Of a DNA stretch of 45,783 bases, positions 26,250-34,709 are shown piece after piece (position 1 is the stretch's first letter; each line of letters starts with the position of its first letter). A program made the translations under genes and the position numbers. Source of the stretch: SAR202 cluster bacterium Io17-Chloro-G7 (lineage in GTDB: Bacteria > Chloroflexota > Dehalococcoidia > UBA3495); the NCBI GenBank assembly GCA_002817055.1, contig MUCU01000060.1, forward strand, positions 1 through 45,783, written 5' to 3'. The notes under the pieces are model-generated. The model searched no databases. It was given only the letters and a program-made list of their open reading frames with translations, and had not been told where the DNA came from.

Positions 26250-26909
26250 TGTCCAATCACGCAGTTCGCCGCTCATACTAATTGAGCTCGGCCACTTTCT
26301 CTAACCCCATCGAGTGTATGACCGCACCCCGGCTTTATTGGAGTCTATTACAGGTCCGTTGCCTGGGAAACGGCAATGGTTCACAATTACTTGGAATTGC
26401 AGGATTGGGAGTCCGACCAGACTTGCTGTCAAAACGCCTTCAAAGTCGGCGTTCAAACCCTGGCTACAGTCAATACTCTGTAGACGACCGGTTGGGTGGT
26501 GGTAAAGCATCGGGCCCCCGCTTATGAAAGCGTTTGCAACCTGATTCGACATAAAGATACACCACCTGCCCGGCGTTGCGTGATAACCTCGCAATAATCC
26601 ATTGTATACAATTGTTTTGACGGCATATGCCCTGACTTTGTGCGTTATCCTTCACAATACGAAATTGACCCTGTATCTGCGTCCCTGTACGATATGCTAC
26701 AGCCCTAATCCCCGCCATTTCGGCAGCGGGCGGCGGGGTATAAGCGCCAACGCACTGGCCTAGGTGCTGAAAACGGAGTGCGGTGGCCGCATTAGCTCGG
26801 GCTCTCTATCAATCCCAAGCGTATGCGCAAATTCGACCCAGGATTACGCTTTTCCGTCAGCTTTGAGCCTGCGGATATGGCCGAATAAGTAATGCTAAGG
26901 AGCCTGTGA
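26250..26909. other. Non-coding region with palindromes
   Basis: These 660 bp hold only short, unconvincing frames. A perfect 12-bp palindrome ATTGTATACAAT at 26601-26612 could be an operator or only an A/T-rich chance match. A GC-rich hairpin (CCCCGCC 26710-26716, GGCGGGG 26732-26738) lies about 170 bp before the PIG-L gene without a T-run. No tRNA, riboswitch or repeat family was recognised. Confidence 0.45.
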
Positions 26910-27614
26910 ATGGAAGAGACGCCCCGGCAGGTGTTAGTGGTGATTCCTCACCCCGATGACGCCGAGTTCTGGTGCGGCGGGGCTGTTTCCAAGTGGATCG
27001 CTCAAGGCGCTTCGGTCCATTACGTTTTGTGCACGGACGGCGGTAAAGGTTCCAGTGATCCGGAAGCATCTTCCCAAGAGTTGTCGGTCATTAGGGAGCG
27101 GGAACAACAGGACGCAGCAGAAATATTAGGTGTTCAAGACGTGGTGCTGCTTCATCATCCGGATGGAGAGCTGGAAGACACCTGGGATTTCCGAAAACAG
27201 CTTGTCCGTGAAATTCGCCGGGTCCAGCCGGAATTGGTATTGTGCCCGGAACCTTACCGGAAAAACCTAGCCTGGCACCGGGACCACAGAATAGTGGGAC
27301 AGGTAGCGCTAGATGCCGTGTTCCCTTGTGCCAGGGATCACCTCCACTTTCAGGAACTGTGGGAGGAAGAAGGCCTAGAGCCTCACAAAACGGGAACAGT
27401 GCTGTTTTGGGGCGCCGAGCAACCGGACACCCATATCGACATAGGATATTTCATCGACTCCAAGGTCAAAGCAGTGCTGGCCCATAAAAGCCAGTTGGGC
27501 TCCAACTCCGAGGACGAGATTGGCCAGTTCGTTAAGGAATGGGCTACCAACGCCGCCGCGGACCAGGAATATGTCTATGCTGAGGCTTATCGCAAGTTGA
27601 CCTTCCGGACCTAG
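26910..27614 (+). CDS. PIG-L (LmbE) family deacetylase
   Basis: The protein has 234 residues and the zinc site of the family: H14, D16 and D17 in PHPDDAEFWCGG and H126 in HRDH (H123-H126). D16 would be the metal ligand and D17 the general base. These enzymes remove an N-acetyl group from GlcNAc-type glycosides; MshB and BshB, which act in mycothiol and bacillithiol synthesis, belong here. ATG 26910 has AAGGAG 8 nt upstream. It stands alone after a 660-bp gap, though a GT4 gene of the matching class lies upstream on the same strand. The substrate is an open question. Confidence 0.93.
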   Translation: MEETPRQVLVVIPHPDDAEFWCGGAVSKWIAQGASVHYVLCTDGGKGSSDPEASSQELSVIREREQQDAAEILGVQDVVLLHHPDGELEDTWDFRKQLVREIRRVQPELVLCPEPYRKNLAWHRDHRIVGQVALDAVFPCARDHLHFQELWEEEGLEPHKTGTVLFWGAEQPDTHIDIGYFIDSKVKAVLAHKSQLGSNSEDEIGQFVKEWATNAAADQEYVYAEAYRKLTFRT

Positions 27615-27774
27615 CCAAACCGTTTGCGTCGCTGGCAGGGGGCAATCCCAAACACCTGGGTAGTGCCCGCCCGGATTTTCGTCCAACATCGTTGTTTATC
27701 AGTCTTATCCCACCAAAACAAAGCAAAGCCGGAAGCGTCAACCGTCCCACCGGTGGCGATCCAACGAATCCCTG

Positions 27775-29493
27775 CTATAACGGCGAATCGCCCGGGTCGT
27801 TCAACAGCTGCTCCCTGACCAGTGGCAGTGGAGGGGCGCCGTAGGACAGCAGTTGGTCATGGAACCGTTTTAACGAAGGATCCCCATTAGAACTCCCGGA
27901 AGCATCTCGGACTTGTTCCTTGCGCCAATCTTGGGCCAGTTTAAGGATCATCATCTTGCCCAAGGTATAGTTGAGATAGCCAGGATCGAAAGTGCCCCGT
28001 AGCGCTTCCCGTCTTGCGGGAAGCTCCCCCATGTAGGCGTTATCCATAAAGAACCTGGTGGCTTCCTCCACGGACATGCCCTGGGTGTGCATCCAGATGG
28101 AGCACATATACCGGCAATTGCGTACCAGCGCTTCTAGCACCTGGGTTAATTGCAATGCTGTCTCGCCCTTGGCATACTCCGTTTCCACCATCATCTGTTC
28201 TGTGTAGTGAGCCCAGCCTTCGGTAAAGGCATAGGACGTAGCGACTCGGTTCACCAACGGGAGGACCGTGCCGTACCGGTTGTGCAAATGGTGGACGAAA
28301 TGGCCGGGATACACCTCGTGGATAGAAATAATCCGCAGGGTGTCGTAGTTGAAATTGCTTAACCATTCTTCTTGTTGGGCCGGTGTCCAATTAGGTTCCA
28401 CCGGAGTCACGTAGTAAAACGATTCGGTAGCCTTGGTCTCCATCGCACCGGCGCTGTCCATTGCTGCGAAGGCGTACCGCATGTAGGTGGGCGTCTCCAT
28501 CACCAGGCATCGGTCCTCCGATGGGACAGAAATAATGTCCAGGTCGATAACCGCCTGGCGCAGGTTTTCCAGCATGTCCCGCGTGGCGGGGATCAAGCTC
28601 TCGGCCGAGGGATGCCGACTGCCGATTTGGGCTACGATCTCGGCAACGCTAGCTTTACCCTGTTTCGACCCTTGAGTTAGCGCTATCCGATGCGCCAGTT
28701 CTTGGGCAAGGGCCAAATTGGCGTCCAGATTGGCTTGCCCAACAGCCGTGATTTGGGACAAAGGCAGGTTCACGCCTTCGCCGGTGGCCAGCATTGAAGA
28801 GTAGAGCTTCGAGCCTATGGCAAAGGCCTCTGCCGATTTGGCCAATCGAGTCTTCATGGACTCTACGAACCGGTCCAAAGCTTGGGCGGCTTTTTCCCGC
28901 TCCAGGTCGAAATGGGCAACTGTGGTCCTATCCAGTTCAGAGTCGCTAAATCCAGCCAGAGCCTTTGGCAAGTCATCCCGGTAAAAGCGGGCCATGCCTT
29001 CATAGCTTTCGATGCTCATTTCCAGTACCGGTCGCCCCACTTCCGCATCTAACGCCGTATCCAGAACTTCCAAGAACTCTGGGACTTGGGACAACGCTTG
29101 GGATGCGGAGCTAACCCGGTCGGATATCGGGGCGTAATCTCGCCGAATATAACCTCCCACGTTCAGAAACCCGGTTTGGCGCATGGGATTGTTTGCCAAT
29201 GGCCGCATCTCATTGAAAGTAAAAATCTCTCGATTTAGAAAGCCCTCTAGCATCTGGTAGCCGAGCTTCTCCTCTTTCCCAAGGCTCCCCAATTCAAGCG
29301 ATCTCAATTGGCCGAGGCCTTCGTGCAGGCTCGTAACCCGGCGCCGCAAACTGCCTGGCGACAGGTCAGGCAGTCGTCCATCATACTCATGGCGCCCGAT
29401 GCGAGAGCCAGCGGTGGGGTAAAAATCCCAGTGCTCCCGGATTAGCTTCTGAGTCAGTGATTCTAATGGAGAGCTGCCTTCTGCCAACGACAT
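27775..29493 (-). CDS. DUF885 family metalloprotein (probable zinc hydrolase)
   Basis: The protein has about 572 residues. The HExxxGH motif HEVYPGH (H392, E393, H398 from this start) and a downstream glutamate in TEGWAHY (E425) fit a gluzincin-like zinc site, as in M32-type carboxypeptidases to which DUF885 is related. The N-terminal two thirds are mostly helical. No signal peptide is present. The ATG at 29493 has AGGAG 10 nt upstream; ATG 29502 is only 1-2 nt from that site. It is transcribed away from the PIG-L gene and converges with it. Peptidase activity is inferred, not shown, for the family. Confidence 0.9.
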   Translation of the reverse strand: MSLAEGSSPLESLTQKLIREHWDFYPTAGSRIGRHEYDGRLPDLSPGSLRRRVTSLHEGLGQLRSLELGSLGKEEKLGYQMLEGFLNREIFTFNEMRPLANNPMRQTGFLNVGGYIRRDYAPISDRVSSASQALSQVPEFLEVLDTALDAEVGRPVLEMSIESYEGMARFYRDDLPKALAGFSDSELDRTTVAHFDLEREKAAQALDRFVESMKTRLAKSAEAFAIGSKLYSSMLATGEGVNLPLSQITAVGQANLDANLALAQELAHRIALTQGSKQGKASVAEIVAQIGSRHPSAESLIPATRDMLENLRQAVIDLDIISVPSEDRCLVMETPTYMRYAFAAMDSAGAMETKATESFYYVTPVEPNWTPAQQEEWLSNFNYDTLRIISIHEVYPGHFVHHLHNRYGTVLPLVNRVATSYAFTEGWAHYTEQMMVETEYAKGETALQLTQVLEALVRNCRYMCSIWMHTQGMSVEEATRFFMDNAYMGELPARREALRGTFDPGYLNYTLGKMMILKLAQDWRKEQVRDASGSSNGDPSLKRFHDQLLSYGAPPLPLVREQLLNDPGDSPL

Positions 29494-29559
29494 GGGACTC
29501 ATTCTCCTGTTAGGGTAAATTCGCGCGTTGCTAATTGCCTGCCGCCAGAGATGGCCAGC

Positions 29560-29597
29560 GAAAATGAAATTGGGCAGCCCACTTAAGACTGCCCAAT
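29560..29597 (-). terminator. Rho-independent terminator after the EthD-like gene
   Basis: A 9-bp perfect stem (ATTGGGCAG 29569-29577, CTGCCCAAT 29589-29597) with an 11-nt loop is followed on the minus strand by TTTCATTTTC. It lies about 25 nt after the stop codon at 29622 and separates this gene from DUF885. Confidence 0.85.
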
Positions 29598-29621
29598 CGC
29601 TTGGTTCATCGACCCGGCTAG

Positions 29622-29936
29622 TTAGACCACAATTTCGCTAATCTGAATGGTTGGCTTTATGTCGGTGAAATTGGGAATGTCTCCCATGATCGCACGGCCC
29701 GTGGCCTTGAAGCCTTCGTGGACCTCATCCACGGTGTTAAATGTCAGGTAGGCGATAGCGACGAATGGAGCAGCCTCTGAAGGGTCGGGAGCGGACACCC
29801 CTTTATCCACTTCGATTTTGATGAGTCCCAGGCCACTCAGTTGTTCGTTAACCAAAGGGCCGTGGGTGTTAAGGTAGTAATCCCAATCAAACTTTTTGCC
29901 AGTCTCGTTCGGATAAGCAACGATAACTCGTATCAT
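29622..29936 (-). CDS. EthD-family dimeric alpha+beta barrel protein
   Basis: The protein has 104 residues from ATG 29936, which has AAGGAG 7 nt upstream; the open frame extends 10 codons further without support. It shows the EthD pattern: MIRVIVAYPNETGKKFDWDYYLNTHGPLV at the start (family YPxxxxxxFDxxYYxxxH) and TFNTVDEVHEGFKATGRAIMGDIPNFTD near the end. Members are small dimers, some needed with cytochrome P450 for ether degradation, most of unknown function. It stands alone with its own terminator. Confidence 0.88.
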   Translation of the reverse strand: MIRVIVAYPNETGKKFDWDYYLNTHGPLVNEQLSGLGLIKIEVDKGVSAPDPSEAAPFVAIAYLTFNTVDEVHEGFKATGRAIMGDIPNFTDIKPTIQISEIVV

Positions 29937-30400
29937 CCTGTTCTCCTTGAAAGATTGTTTCGCCAAGGCGTAATACTTAGTGTACCGGTTTGGCCCAATC
30001 GCCGCAAATGCCGCAGGACCGGCTTGGGCATAATTTGTCGAAGCAGGGTGCTACATTCTTGCGGACGATCCTTATTTCTGCAGTTTTGCGCAGCTACGCT
30101 CCCTAGACAGCGACAATTGTAACGAAGGGATTGAAACGGTTTGTATTGACGTGTTGGCTGATGATTGAAATGGGTATCCAGACGTGGACCAGCCAACGTA
30201 ATCATCCGTGCATCGGCCCATTTGGAATCCGGCCTATCTGCTACAATGTGACTGGCGGGTGCTCGAAATTCTGGGTTATTGTGTTGAGACCCTTGTCTCG
30301 CCCAATGGCCTTAATTTCCCGAATAACCGTATCCCCGAATGACCATAACAATGAATGGATATGTTATTTAACAATGGATCAGGTCGATCAGAGAAGTGCA
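29937..30400. other. Divergent intergenic region between the EthD-like and S41-like genes
   Basis: These 464 bp should contain both promoters. The plus-strand frame of the S41-like gene stays open across about 270 bp of it, but that peptide has no family match and precedes the lipoprotein signal, so it is treated as non-coding. No repeat or RNA is recognised. Confidence 0.45.
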
Positions 30401-31780
30401 ATGCCCTTTAATGGAACTATAAGAGCTCATCATGTCTTGCTTTCTTTACCAGTCCTTCTTTTGCTTCTTGTTCTGGCTTGCGGGTCCAATGGCGATGCCG
30501 CCGAGCCCAAGGATGATGTCGCCTTTATATGGGAGGCTTGGGATAAAATAGACACCCAATATGCCAACCGGGATTCACTGGACACAGAGGCTGTTACCGA
30601 GGGCGCGCTGAGGGGCATGGCGATACTAGCCGGGGGCTCGTCGTATCCATTTTTGACGGAAGTCGGAAGAGTGAGAGGCCAGGTGCCCCCAAGGGTGCCA
30701 GCGGGGCTCGCTGACCTATGGCGAGGCCTACAGGTGCACCAACAGCGATGGCCTGAGGTGGAGATGAAGGACTTGGTATTCGCCTCCATTCGGGGAATGG
30801 TCGAGGGTCTTGGAGACCCGTCGTCCGCCGTTTTGAATGCGGAGGCGTATCCTCAGGTCAAAGATGCGGTTGAAGGGAACTTGGAGGGTGAATACCGAGG
30901 GATCGGCGCCAGGGTTGTGGCACAAGATGGGCAAATATTGTTGTTCCCATTTCCCGACACGCCGGCGGAAAAAGCGGGAGTGGAGGCCGGCGACTTGCTT
31001 TTGGCTGTGGAAGGCGAGCCCATAGAAGGAAAGGCTCTGGAAGAGGTGGTTGAAGTTGTCGCTGGCCCGGCCGACTCCAAGGTTACATTGCTGATACGAC
31101 GTATTGGCGAGGCTGCTCCGTTTGAAATCGATGTTTTCCGTGGCACAATCAGTCTTCCTTCGGTTACCCGCCAACTATTACCCGGAGGTATCGGACACAT
31201 CCATGTGTCCATTTTTAGGGACAATACGGCCGATCAGGTTTTCGAAGTCTTGGAGGAACTCAACCGCTTCGACATGCTGGCGCTCATCTTTGATCTGCGT
31301 ACCAACTCCGGGGGATCCGAGCAAGCTGCCGCCGATGTGGCGGGTCAGTTTTTGCCGGTGGGCAGCCTCTTGATGTATTCGGAAGACCGTCAAGGGAACC
31401 GGCTGGACGTAGCGGCAAATGAAGATATAGATAGAGTGGAGTTGGGGGACATTCCCATCGTGGTTTTGGTCAACGACGCAACGATGGGAGAAGCGGAAGC
31501 CGTTGCCGCGGTCTTACAAGAGTCGGAACGTGCGGTCGTGATGGGGGACGAAACATTCGGAAAAGTTGGAACTTACACCTTCGTTGAACTGAGTAACGGA
31601 TCGGTGATTTATATGCCTACCCGCCGGTGGTACACACCTTTGGGGAAAGCGTTTGGCGAAGACGGTTTGGAGCCGGACTTGCCAGTTGAGTCCCGCCCTG
31701 ATAGCGCAGGCGTTAGCCGGGAATCTCAGTTCAACCAAGCCTACGAATTCCTCGACGAACAACTACCTGCTTTCCGGTAG
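30401..31780 (+). CDS. S41 (C-terminal processing protease)-like lipoprotein lacking the catalytic serine
   Basis: The protein has 459 residues from ATG 30401. A lipoprotein signal ends in LVLAC with the lipidated C27. Two helical CtpA-type segments follow (ALRGMA, SIRGMVEGLGDPSSAVL), then a PDZ domain (about 165-235, GIGARVVAQDG, TPAEKAGVEAGDLLLAVEG). The S41 core has LALIFDLRTNSGGS and the lysine K388 in DETFGKVG. The nucleophile region, normally SASASE, reads NDATMGEAEAV (359-369), with no serine. The protein is therefore probably an inactive relative that binds peptides or scaffolds. M91 of a longer open frame is used as start because the signal peptide begins there; an alternative is ATG 30374. 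Confidence 0.85.
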   Translation: MPFNGTIRAHHVLLSLPVLLLLLVLACGSNGDAAEPKDDVAFIWEAWDKIDTQYANRDSLDTEAVTEGALRGMAILAGGSSYPFLTEVGRVRGQVPPRVPAGLADLWRGLQVHQQRWPEVEMKDLVFASIRGMVEGLGDPSSAVLNAEAYPQVKDAVEGNLEGEYRGIGARVVAQDGQILLFPFPDTPAEKAGVEAGDLLLAVEGEPIEGKALEEVVEVVAGPADSKVTLLIRRIGEAAPFEIDVFRGTISLPSVTRQLLPGGIGHIHVSIFRDNTADQVFEVLEELNRFDMLALIFDLRTNSGGSEQAAADVAGQFLPVGSLLMYSEDRQGNRLDVAANEDIDRVELGDIPIVVLVNDATMGEAEAVAAVLQESERAVVMGDETFGKVGTYTFVELSNGSVIYMPTRRWYTPLGKAFGEDGLEPDLPVESRPDSAGVSRESQFNQAYEFLDEQLPAFR

Positions 31781-31877
31781 AATGCCATTCAGGGATTGAA
31801 CCCGTGGAACAGACTACCACGTCACGAGCCTGGGGCTTTGGGAGCCACCAGCTTCCTCAGATGCTGGGCTTTGGCTA

Positions 31878-32096
31878 TTAGGCTGCTTGGTGGCAGCTCA
31901 TGCAGACGAAAGTAGACCGGTCTTCGGGGAGGGTGTCAACTTCCACGTTGCGTTTTCGTTGACACACCGAACAAACGGCGCTTTCCAACGCAACGGGGAT
32001 AGGCGTAGCCACCGATTGCACACCTCGAAAGCCAACGTAATCCGCGTTTTGTTGCCTTCTATTTAGGAAGCGTTCCATGTCTTTGCGGCGGCTCAA
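31878..32096 (-). CDS. Small zinc-ribbon-like protein
   Basis: The 72-residue frame has two CxxC pairs 25 residues apart (CSVCQRK and FVCMSCHQAA), a likely zinc ribbon at the C-terminus, and a basic N-terminal half (SRRKDMERFLNRRQQ). TTG 32096 has GGGAGG 7 nt upstream, a good site. It follows rplL on the same strand after 61 bp, where many genomes have rpoB. No named family is recognised; it may bind nucleic acid or be a small ribosome- or polymerase-associated protein. Confidence 0.6.
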   Translation of the reverse strand: MSRRKDMERFLNRRQQNADYVGFRGVQSVATPIPVALESAVCSVCQRKRNVEVDTLPEDRSTFVCMSCHQAA

Positions 32097-32157
32097 GCTT
32101 TTCCCTCCCCAGATTGACCCTCAGGGAATGACCTGGGAATCCCGACGGACTCGACCT

Positions 32158-32538
32158 TTACTTTACCTCGACAACGGCTCCCGCTTCTTCCAGTTTGCCT
32201 TTGATATCATCGGCTTCTTCCCGCGCGATTGCTTCCTTGACAGCGGTTGGGGCCGCTTCCACCAACTCCTTGGCCTCCCGAAGACCCAATGACGTGACTT
32301 CCCGCACGGCTTTAATCACATTGATTTTGTTCGGACCAATTTCTTTTATGCTCACTTCGAACTCGGTCTGTTCCTCAGCAGCCTCCGCAGCTTCGCCGCC
32401 ACCGGCCGCCGGCGCAGCAGCCACAGCCACGGGTGCTGCCGCAGTAATGCCGAACTCATCTTCCAAAGCCTTTACCACATCGGCCAGTTCCATAACGGTC
32501 ATGCCTTTGATTGCATCAATAATCTCGTCTTTAGTCAC
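32158..32538 (-). CDS. rplL: 50S ribosomal protein L7/L12
   Basis: The protein has 126 residues: an N-terminal dimer domain (1-32, [18 protein letters not shown]), an Ala/Gly/Glu hinge (33-58), and the C-terminal factor-binding domain ([34 protein letters not shown]). It forms the ribosomal stalk that recruits elongation factors. The start is GTG 32538 behind AGGAGGAA. It follows rplJ after 48 bp, the usual pairing, but rpoB is not downstream. Confidence 0.98.
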   Translation of the reverse strand: MTKDEIIDAIKGMTVMELADVVKALEDEFGITAAAPVAVAAAPAAGGGEAAEAAEEQTEFEVSIKEIGPNKINVIKAVREVTSLGLREAKELVEAAPTAVKEAIAREEADDIKGKLEEAGAVVEVK

Positions 32539-32586
32539 GGTTCCTCCTCATTTTTCGTGGGGTCAAGATAGTAGGGTTGGCGTTAT

Positions 32587-33126
32587 TTATTCGCCCGACT
32601 CGACGGCTTCAAGTTGCCGGATCCGGGCTTGGAGTAGCCCACCGAAGTTCTGCAATGGGCCGTTGAGCACGCCCAACAGCCGCTGCATGGGCGCTTGCAA
32701 CTGGCCCAACAGGTTGGCGATTAGCTGGGGTTTGGGGGGCAAGGAGGCCAGCCGGCTTACTTCCTGGGACGATAATACCGGCCCATCTCCCATAATCGCT
32801 CCCCTCACCGCAAGCACGGAGCGGGTACTGCGCACATAGTCGGATATCGCCTTGGCTACGTTCAATGGGTCTTCATAGCCGAAAGCGATGGCGGTTGGTC
32901 CCTGAACAATTTGCTTAATCTGAGGGCGATTTGCTGCCTCGGCCGCCAAGTCCATTAATGTGTTCTTTATGATGGTGAACTCGACACCATTCGCTCGCAT
33001 CTGCCTTCTAAAATCGTTCATCTCATTTACTGAGATCCCCGTATAATCGGCGGTAAGTGCGATGGTGGACCGTTCCAGTTTGTCGGCAAGTTCGCTTACT
33101 CGGTCAATTTTCTGCTGTGTAGGCAA
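32587..33126 (-). CDS. rplJ: 50S ribosomal protein L10
   Basis: The protein has 179 residues. The N-terminal half binds 23S rRNA (LADKLERSTIALTADYTGISVNEM, RANGVEFTIIKNTLM, GPTAIAF), and the C-terminal helix (about 150-176) docks L7/L12 dimers. L10 with L7/L12 usually represses its own operon by binding the leader, and such a leader is visible upstream (33216-33345). The start is TTG 33126 with GGGAG about 7 nt upstream. Confidence 0.98.
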   Translation of the reverse strand: MPTQQKIDRVSELADKLERSTIALTADYTGISVNEMNDFRRQMRANGVEFTIIKNTLMDLAAEAANRPQIKQIVQGPTAIAFGYEDPLNVAKAISDYVRSTRSVLAVRGAIMGDGPVLSSQEVSRLASLPPKPQLIANLLGQLQAPMQRLLGVLNGPLQNFGGLLQARIRQLEAVESGE

Positions 33127-33215
33127 AGGTGTTCTCCCAATGTTAAGTCACAATTATGAGTGTCCAGGAAGAGTCCTGCGTGTTGCACTAATCTTCTCGA
33201 TTAAGATAGCAGATA

Positions 33216-33250
33216 AACAAAAATCCCGCACACAAGTTGAGGCGCGGGAT
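33216..33250 (-). terminator. Attenuator/terminator in the rplJ leader
   Basis: On the minus strand the stem ATCCCGC (33250-33244) and GCGGGAT (33229-33223), with a 14-nt loop, is followed by TTTTTGTTT. It lies about 90 nt before rplJ and about 165 nt after rplA. It can end the rplKA transcript or act as an attenuator for rplJL. Confidence 0.85.
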
Positions 33251-33345
33251 CTATGAGTACCTTGATGGCACCACACTCATCGCCTCGACGGGCGACGCTT
33301 TGATCATTAACCCCGCTTGTGGCAGGGACCCGCGGTCTTCGGCTA
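33216..33345 (-). ncRNA. Ribosomal L10 leader
   Basis: The 288-bp gap between rplA and rplJ contains, on the minus strand, GCCGAAGACCGCGGGT, then GGGGTTAATG, then GCCCGTCGAGG. The order and motifs resemble the L10 leader (AGAC-GGGT, TTAAT, CCTGCCGAGG), which binds the L10-L12 complex. It ends in the terminator at 33216-33250. This would couple rplJL expression to free L10. The match is by eye; a covariance search was not possible. Confidence 0.65.
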
Positions 33346-33414
33346 TATTCTATTGTTTGTAGGTTATTTGTTATTACCGACGGTCTGGGCCGTTTTTCTC
33401 TCAGTCCCCGCTGC

Positions 33415-34131
33415 TTACTCTGGGCCTTCCATGGCTTGCAGCGCGGCCATTTCTAGGGGAACGCTGGGACCCATAGATGATGTTAAGTACGCCGACTTAA
33501 AGAATGGGCCTTTCACCGCTGAGGGTCTGTCCCGAACAATGGAACCGATTAGCGAACCCAGGTTCTCGGCGAGCAGCTCGGTGCTAAAACTTACCTTGCC
33601 CACGGCGCTGTGTATGATAGCGGTCCGGTCGGTACGGTATTCCACCCGCCCCGCCTTGGCTTCTTGAATCGCCCGGGGCAGGTCTTGCGGCTGTACCATG
33701 GTACCCGACCTAGGATTGGGCATTAAACCGCTGCGACCCAAGATGCGACCTAGCCGCCCTATTTTTGGCATTACCTGAGGCGTCGCCAGTCCTACTTCGA
33801 ATTCCATCCAACCGCCTTCGATTTGTGCGATCAGATCGTCTTCCCCGACGTAGTCGGCTCCTGCTTGCCGGGCAATGTCCGCACCGTCGGCTCCGGCGAA
33901 AACCAAAACCCGTACCTGCTTGCCCAATCCATGGGGAAGGATGGTTACGCCCCGTACCATCTGGTCGGCGTGGCGCGGGTCCACGTTGGTCCTCAGGTGA
34001 ATCTCCACAGTCTCATCGAACTTGGCGGTGGAAACTTCTTTAACCAACTCAATGGCCTCTTCGGGCTGATAGAACCGATCCAAGTCCACACGTTCGGCCA
34101 CTGCGCTATAACGTTTGCTGTGCTTTGCCAT
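33415..34131 (-). CDS. rplA: 50S ribosomal protein L1
   Basis: The protein has 238 residues, the usual length. Marks are KHSKRYSAVAERVD, KFDETVEIHLRTNVDPRHADQ, VRGVTILPHGLGK, GRLGRILGRSGLMPNPRSGT and the C-terminal GSLIGSIVRDRPSAVKGPFFKS. It binds the L1 stalk of 23S rRNA and helps move tRNA from the E site. It follows rplK after 140 bp. Confidence 0.98.
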   Translation of the reverse strand: MAKHSKRYSAVAERVDLDRFYQPEEAIELVKEVSTAKFDETVEIHLRTNVDPRHADQMVRGVTILPHGLGKQVRVLVFAGADGADIARQAGADYVGEDDLIAQIEGGWMEFEVGLATPQVMPKIGRLGRILGRSGLMPNPRSGTMVQPQDLPRAIQEAKAGRVEYRTDRTAIIHSAVGKVSFSTELLAENLGSLIGSIVRDRPSAVKGPFFKSAYLTSSMGPSVPLEMAALQAMEGPE

Positions 34132-34271
34132 TGCTCTTACCTTGCTTTATTTATCTTTAAGTTTTGAACGGTTCAAAACCCGGCAATTCTGCTTCTGAAC
34201 TAAGACATTTTCAACCTGACAACTAACATCACGACATCCGCGATGAAATATAAGGTCAGATAGAGAGATAT

Positions 34272-34700
34272 CTAGGTCTCCGCAATATCTATCCCCATAC
34301 TCCGTGCGGTGCCCGATATGATAGACATAGCCTCTTCTGTGGACGTCGCATTCAGGTCGACTGCTTTTGTCTGGGCTATTTCCCTCAAGGCCTGGCGGCT
34401 TATTGAACCAACTGAGCCCTGTCGCAGATCGGAAGAACCCTTTTCCACAGAAGCTGCCTTCCGTAACAGTTCCGATGCCGGTGGTGTTCGGGTCACGAAA
34501 GTGAAGGACCGGTCTTCGAACACAGTAAGGTGCACCGGGATTATGGTACCCGAATGGTTCGCCGTGCGTGAATTATATTCCTTCACGAAACCCATAATGT
34601 TAACGCCGTGCTGGCCCAGAGCCGGACCTACCGGTGGGGCTGGGGTTGCCTTGCCAGCTTCCAACTGAAGTTTAATGATCGCTCTAACTTTCTTTGCCAC
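34272..34700 (-). CDS. rplK: 50S ribosomal protein L11
   Basis: The protein has 142 residues: the N-terminal domain ([27 protein letters not shown] split over 4-29, [12 protein letters not shown]) and the C-terminal rRNA-binding domain ([23 protein letters not shown] at the end). It shapes the GTPase-associated centre. GTG 34700 has GGAG about 6 nt upstream and lies 9 nt after nusG, so the two are co-translated. Confidence 0.98.
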   Translation of the reverse strand: MAKKVRAIIKLQLEAGKATPAPPVGPALGQHGVNIMGFVKEYNSRTANHSGTIIPVHLTVFEDRSFTFVTRTPPASELLRKAASVEKGSSDLRQGSVGSISRQALREIAQTKAVDLNATSTEEAMSIISGTARSMGIDIAET

Positions 34701-34709
34701 TGTTAGCTC

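Noticed and set aside
26440..26470. T-loop-like sequence GTTCAAACCC
   Set aside because: No acceptor, D arm or anticodon arm can be built around it, so it is not a tRNA.
26301..26718. Short frames in the 660-bp gap before the PIG-L gene
   Set aside because: No ribosome-binding site, family match or sensible composition.
30131..30400. N-terminal 90-codon extension of the S41-like frame
   Set aside because: It precedes a clear lipoprotein signal peptide and has no similarity to the family.
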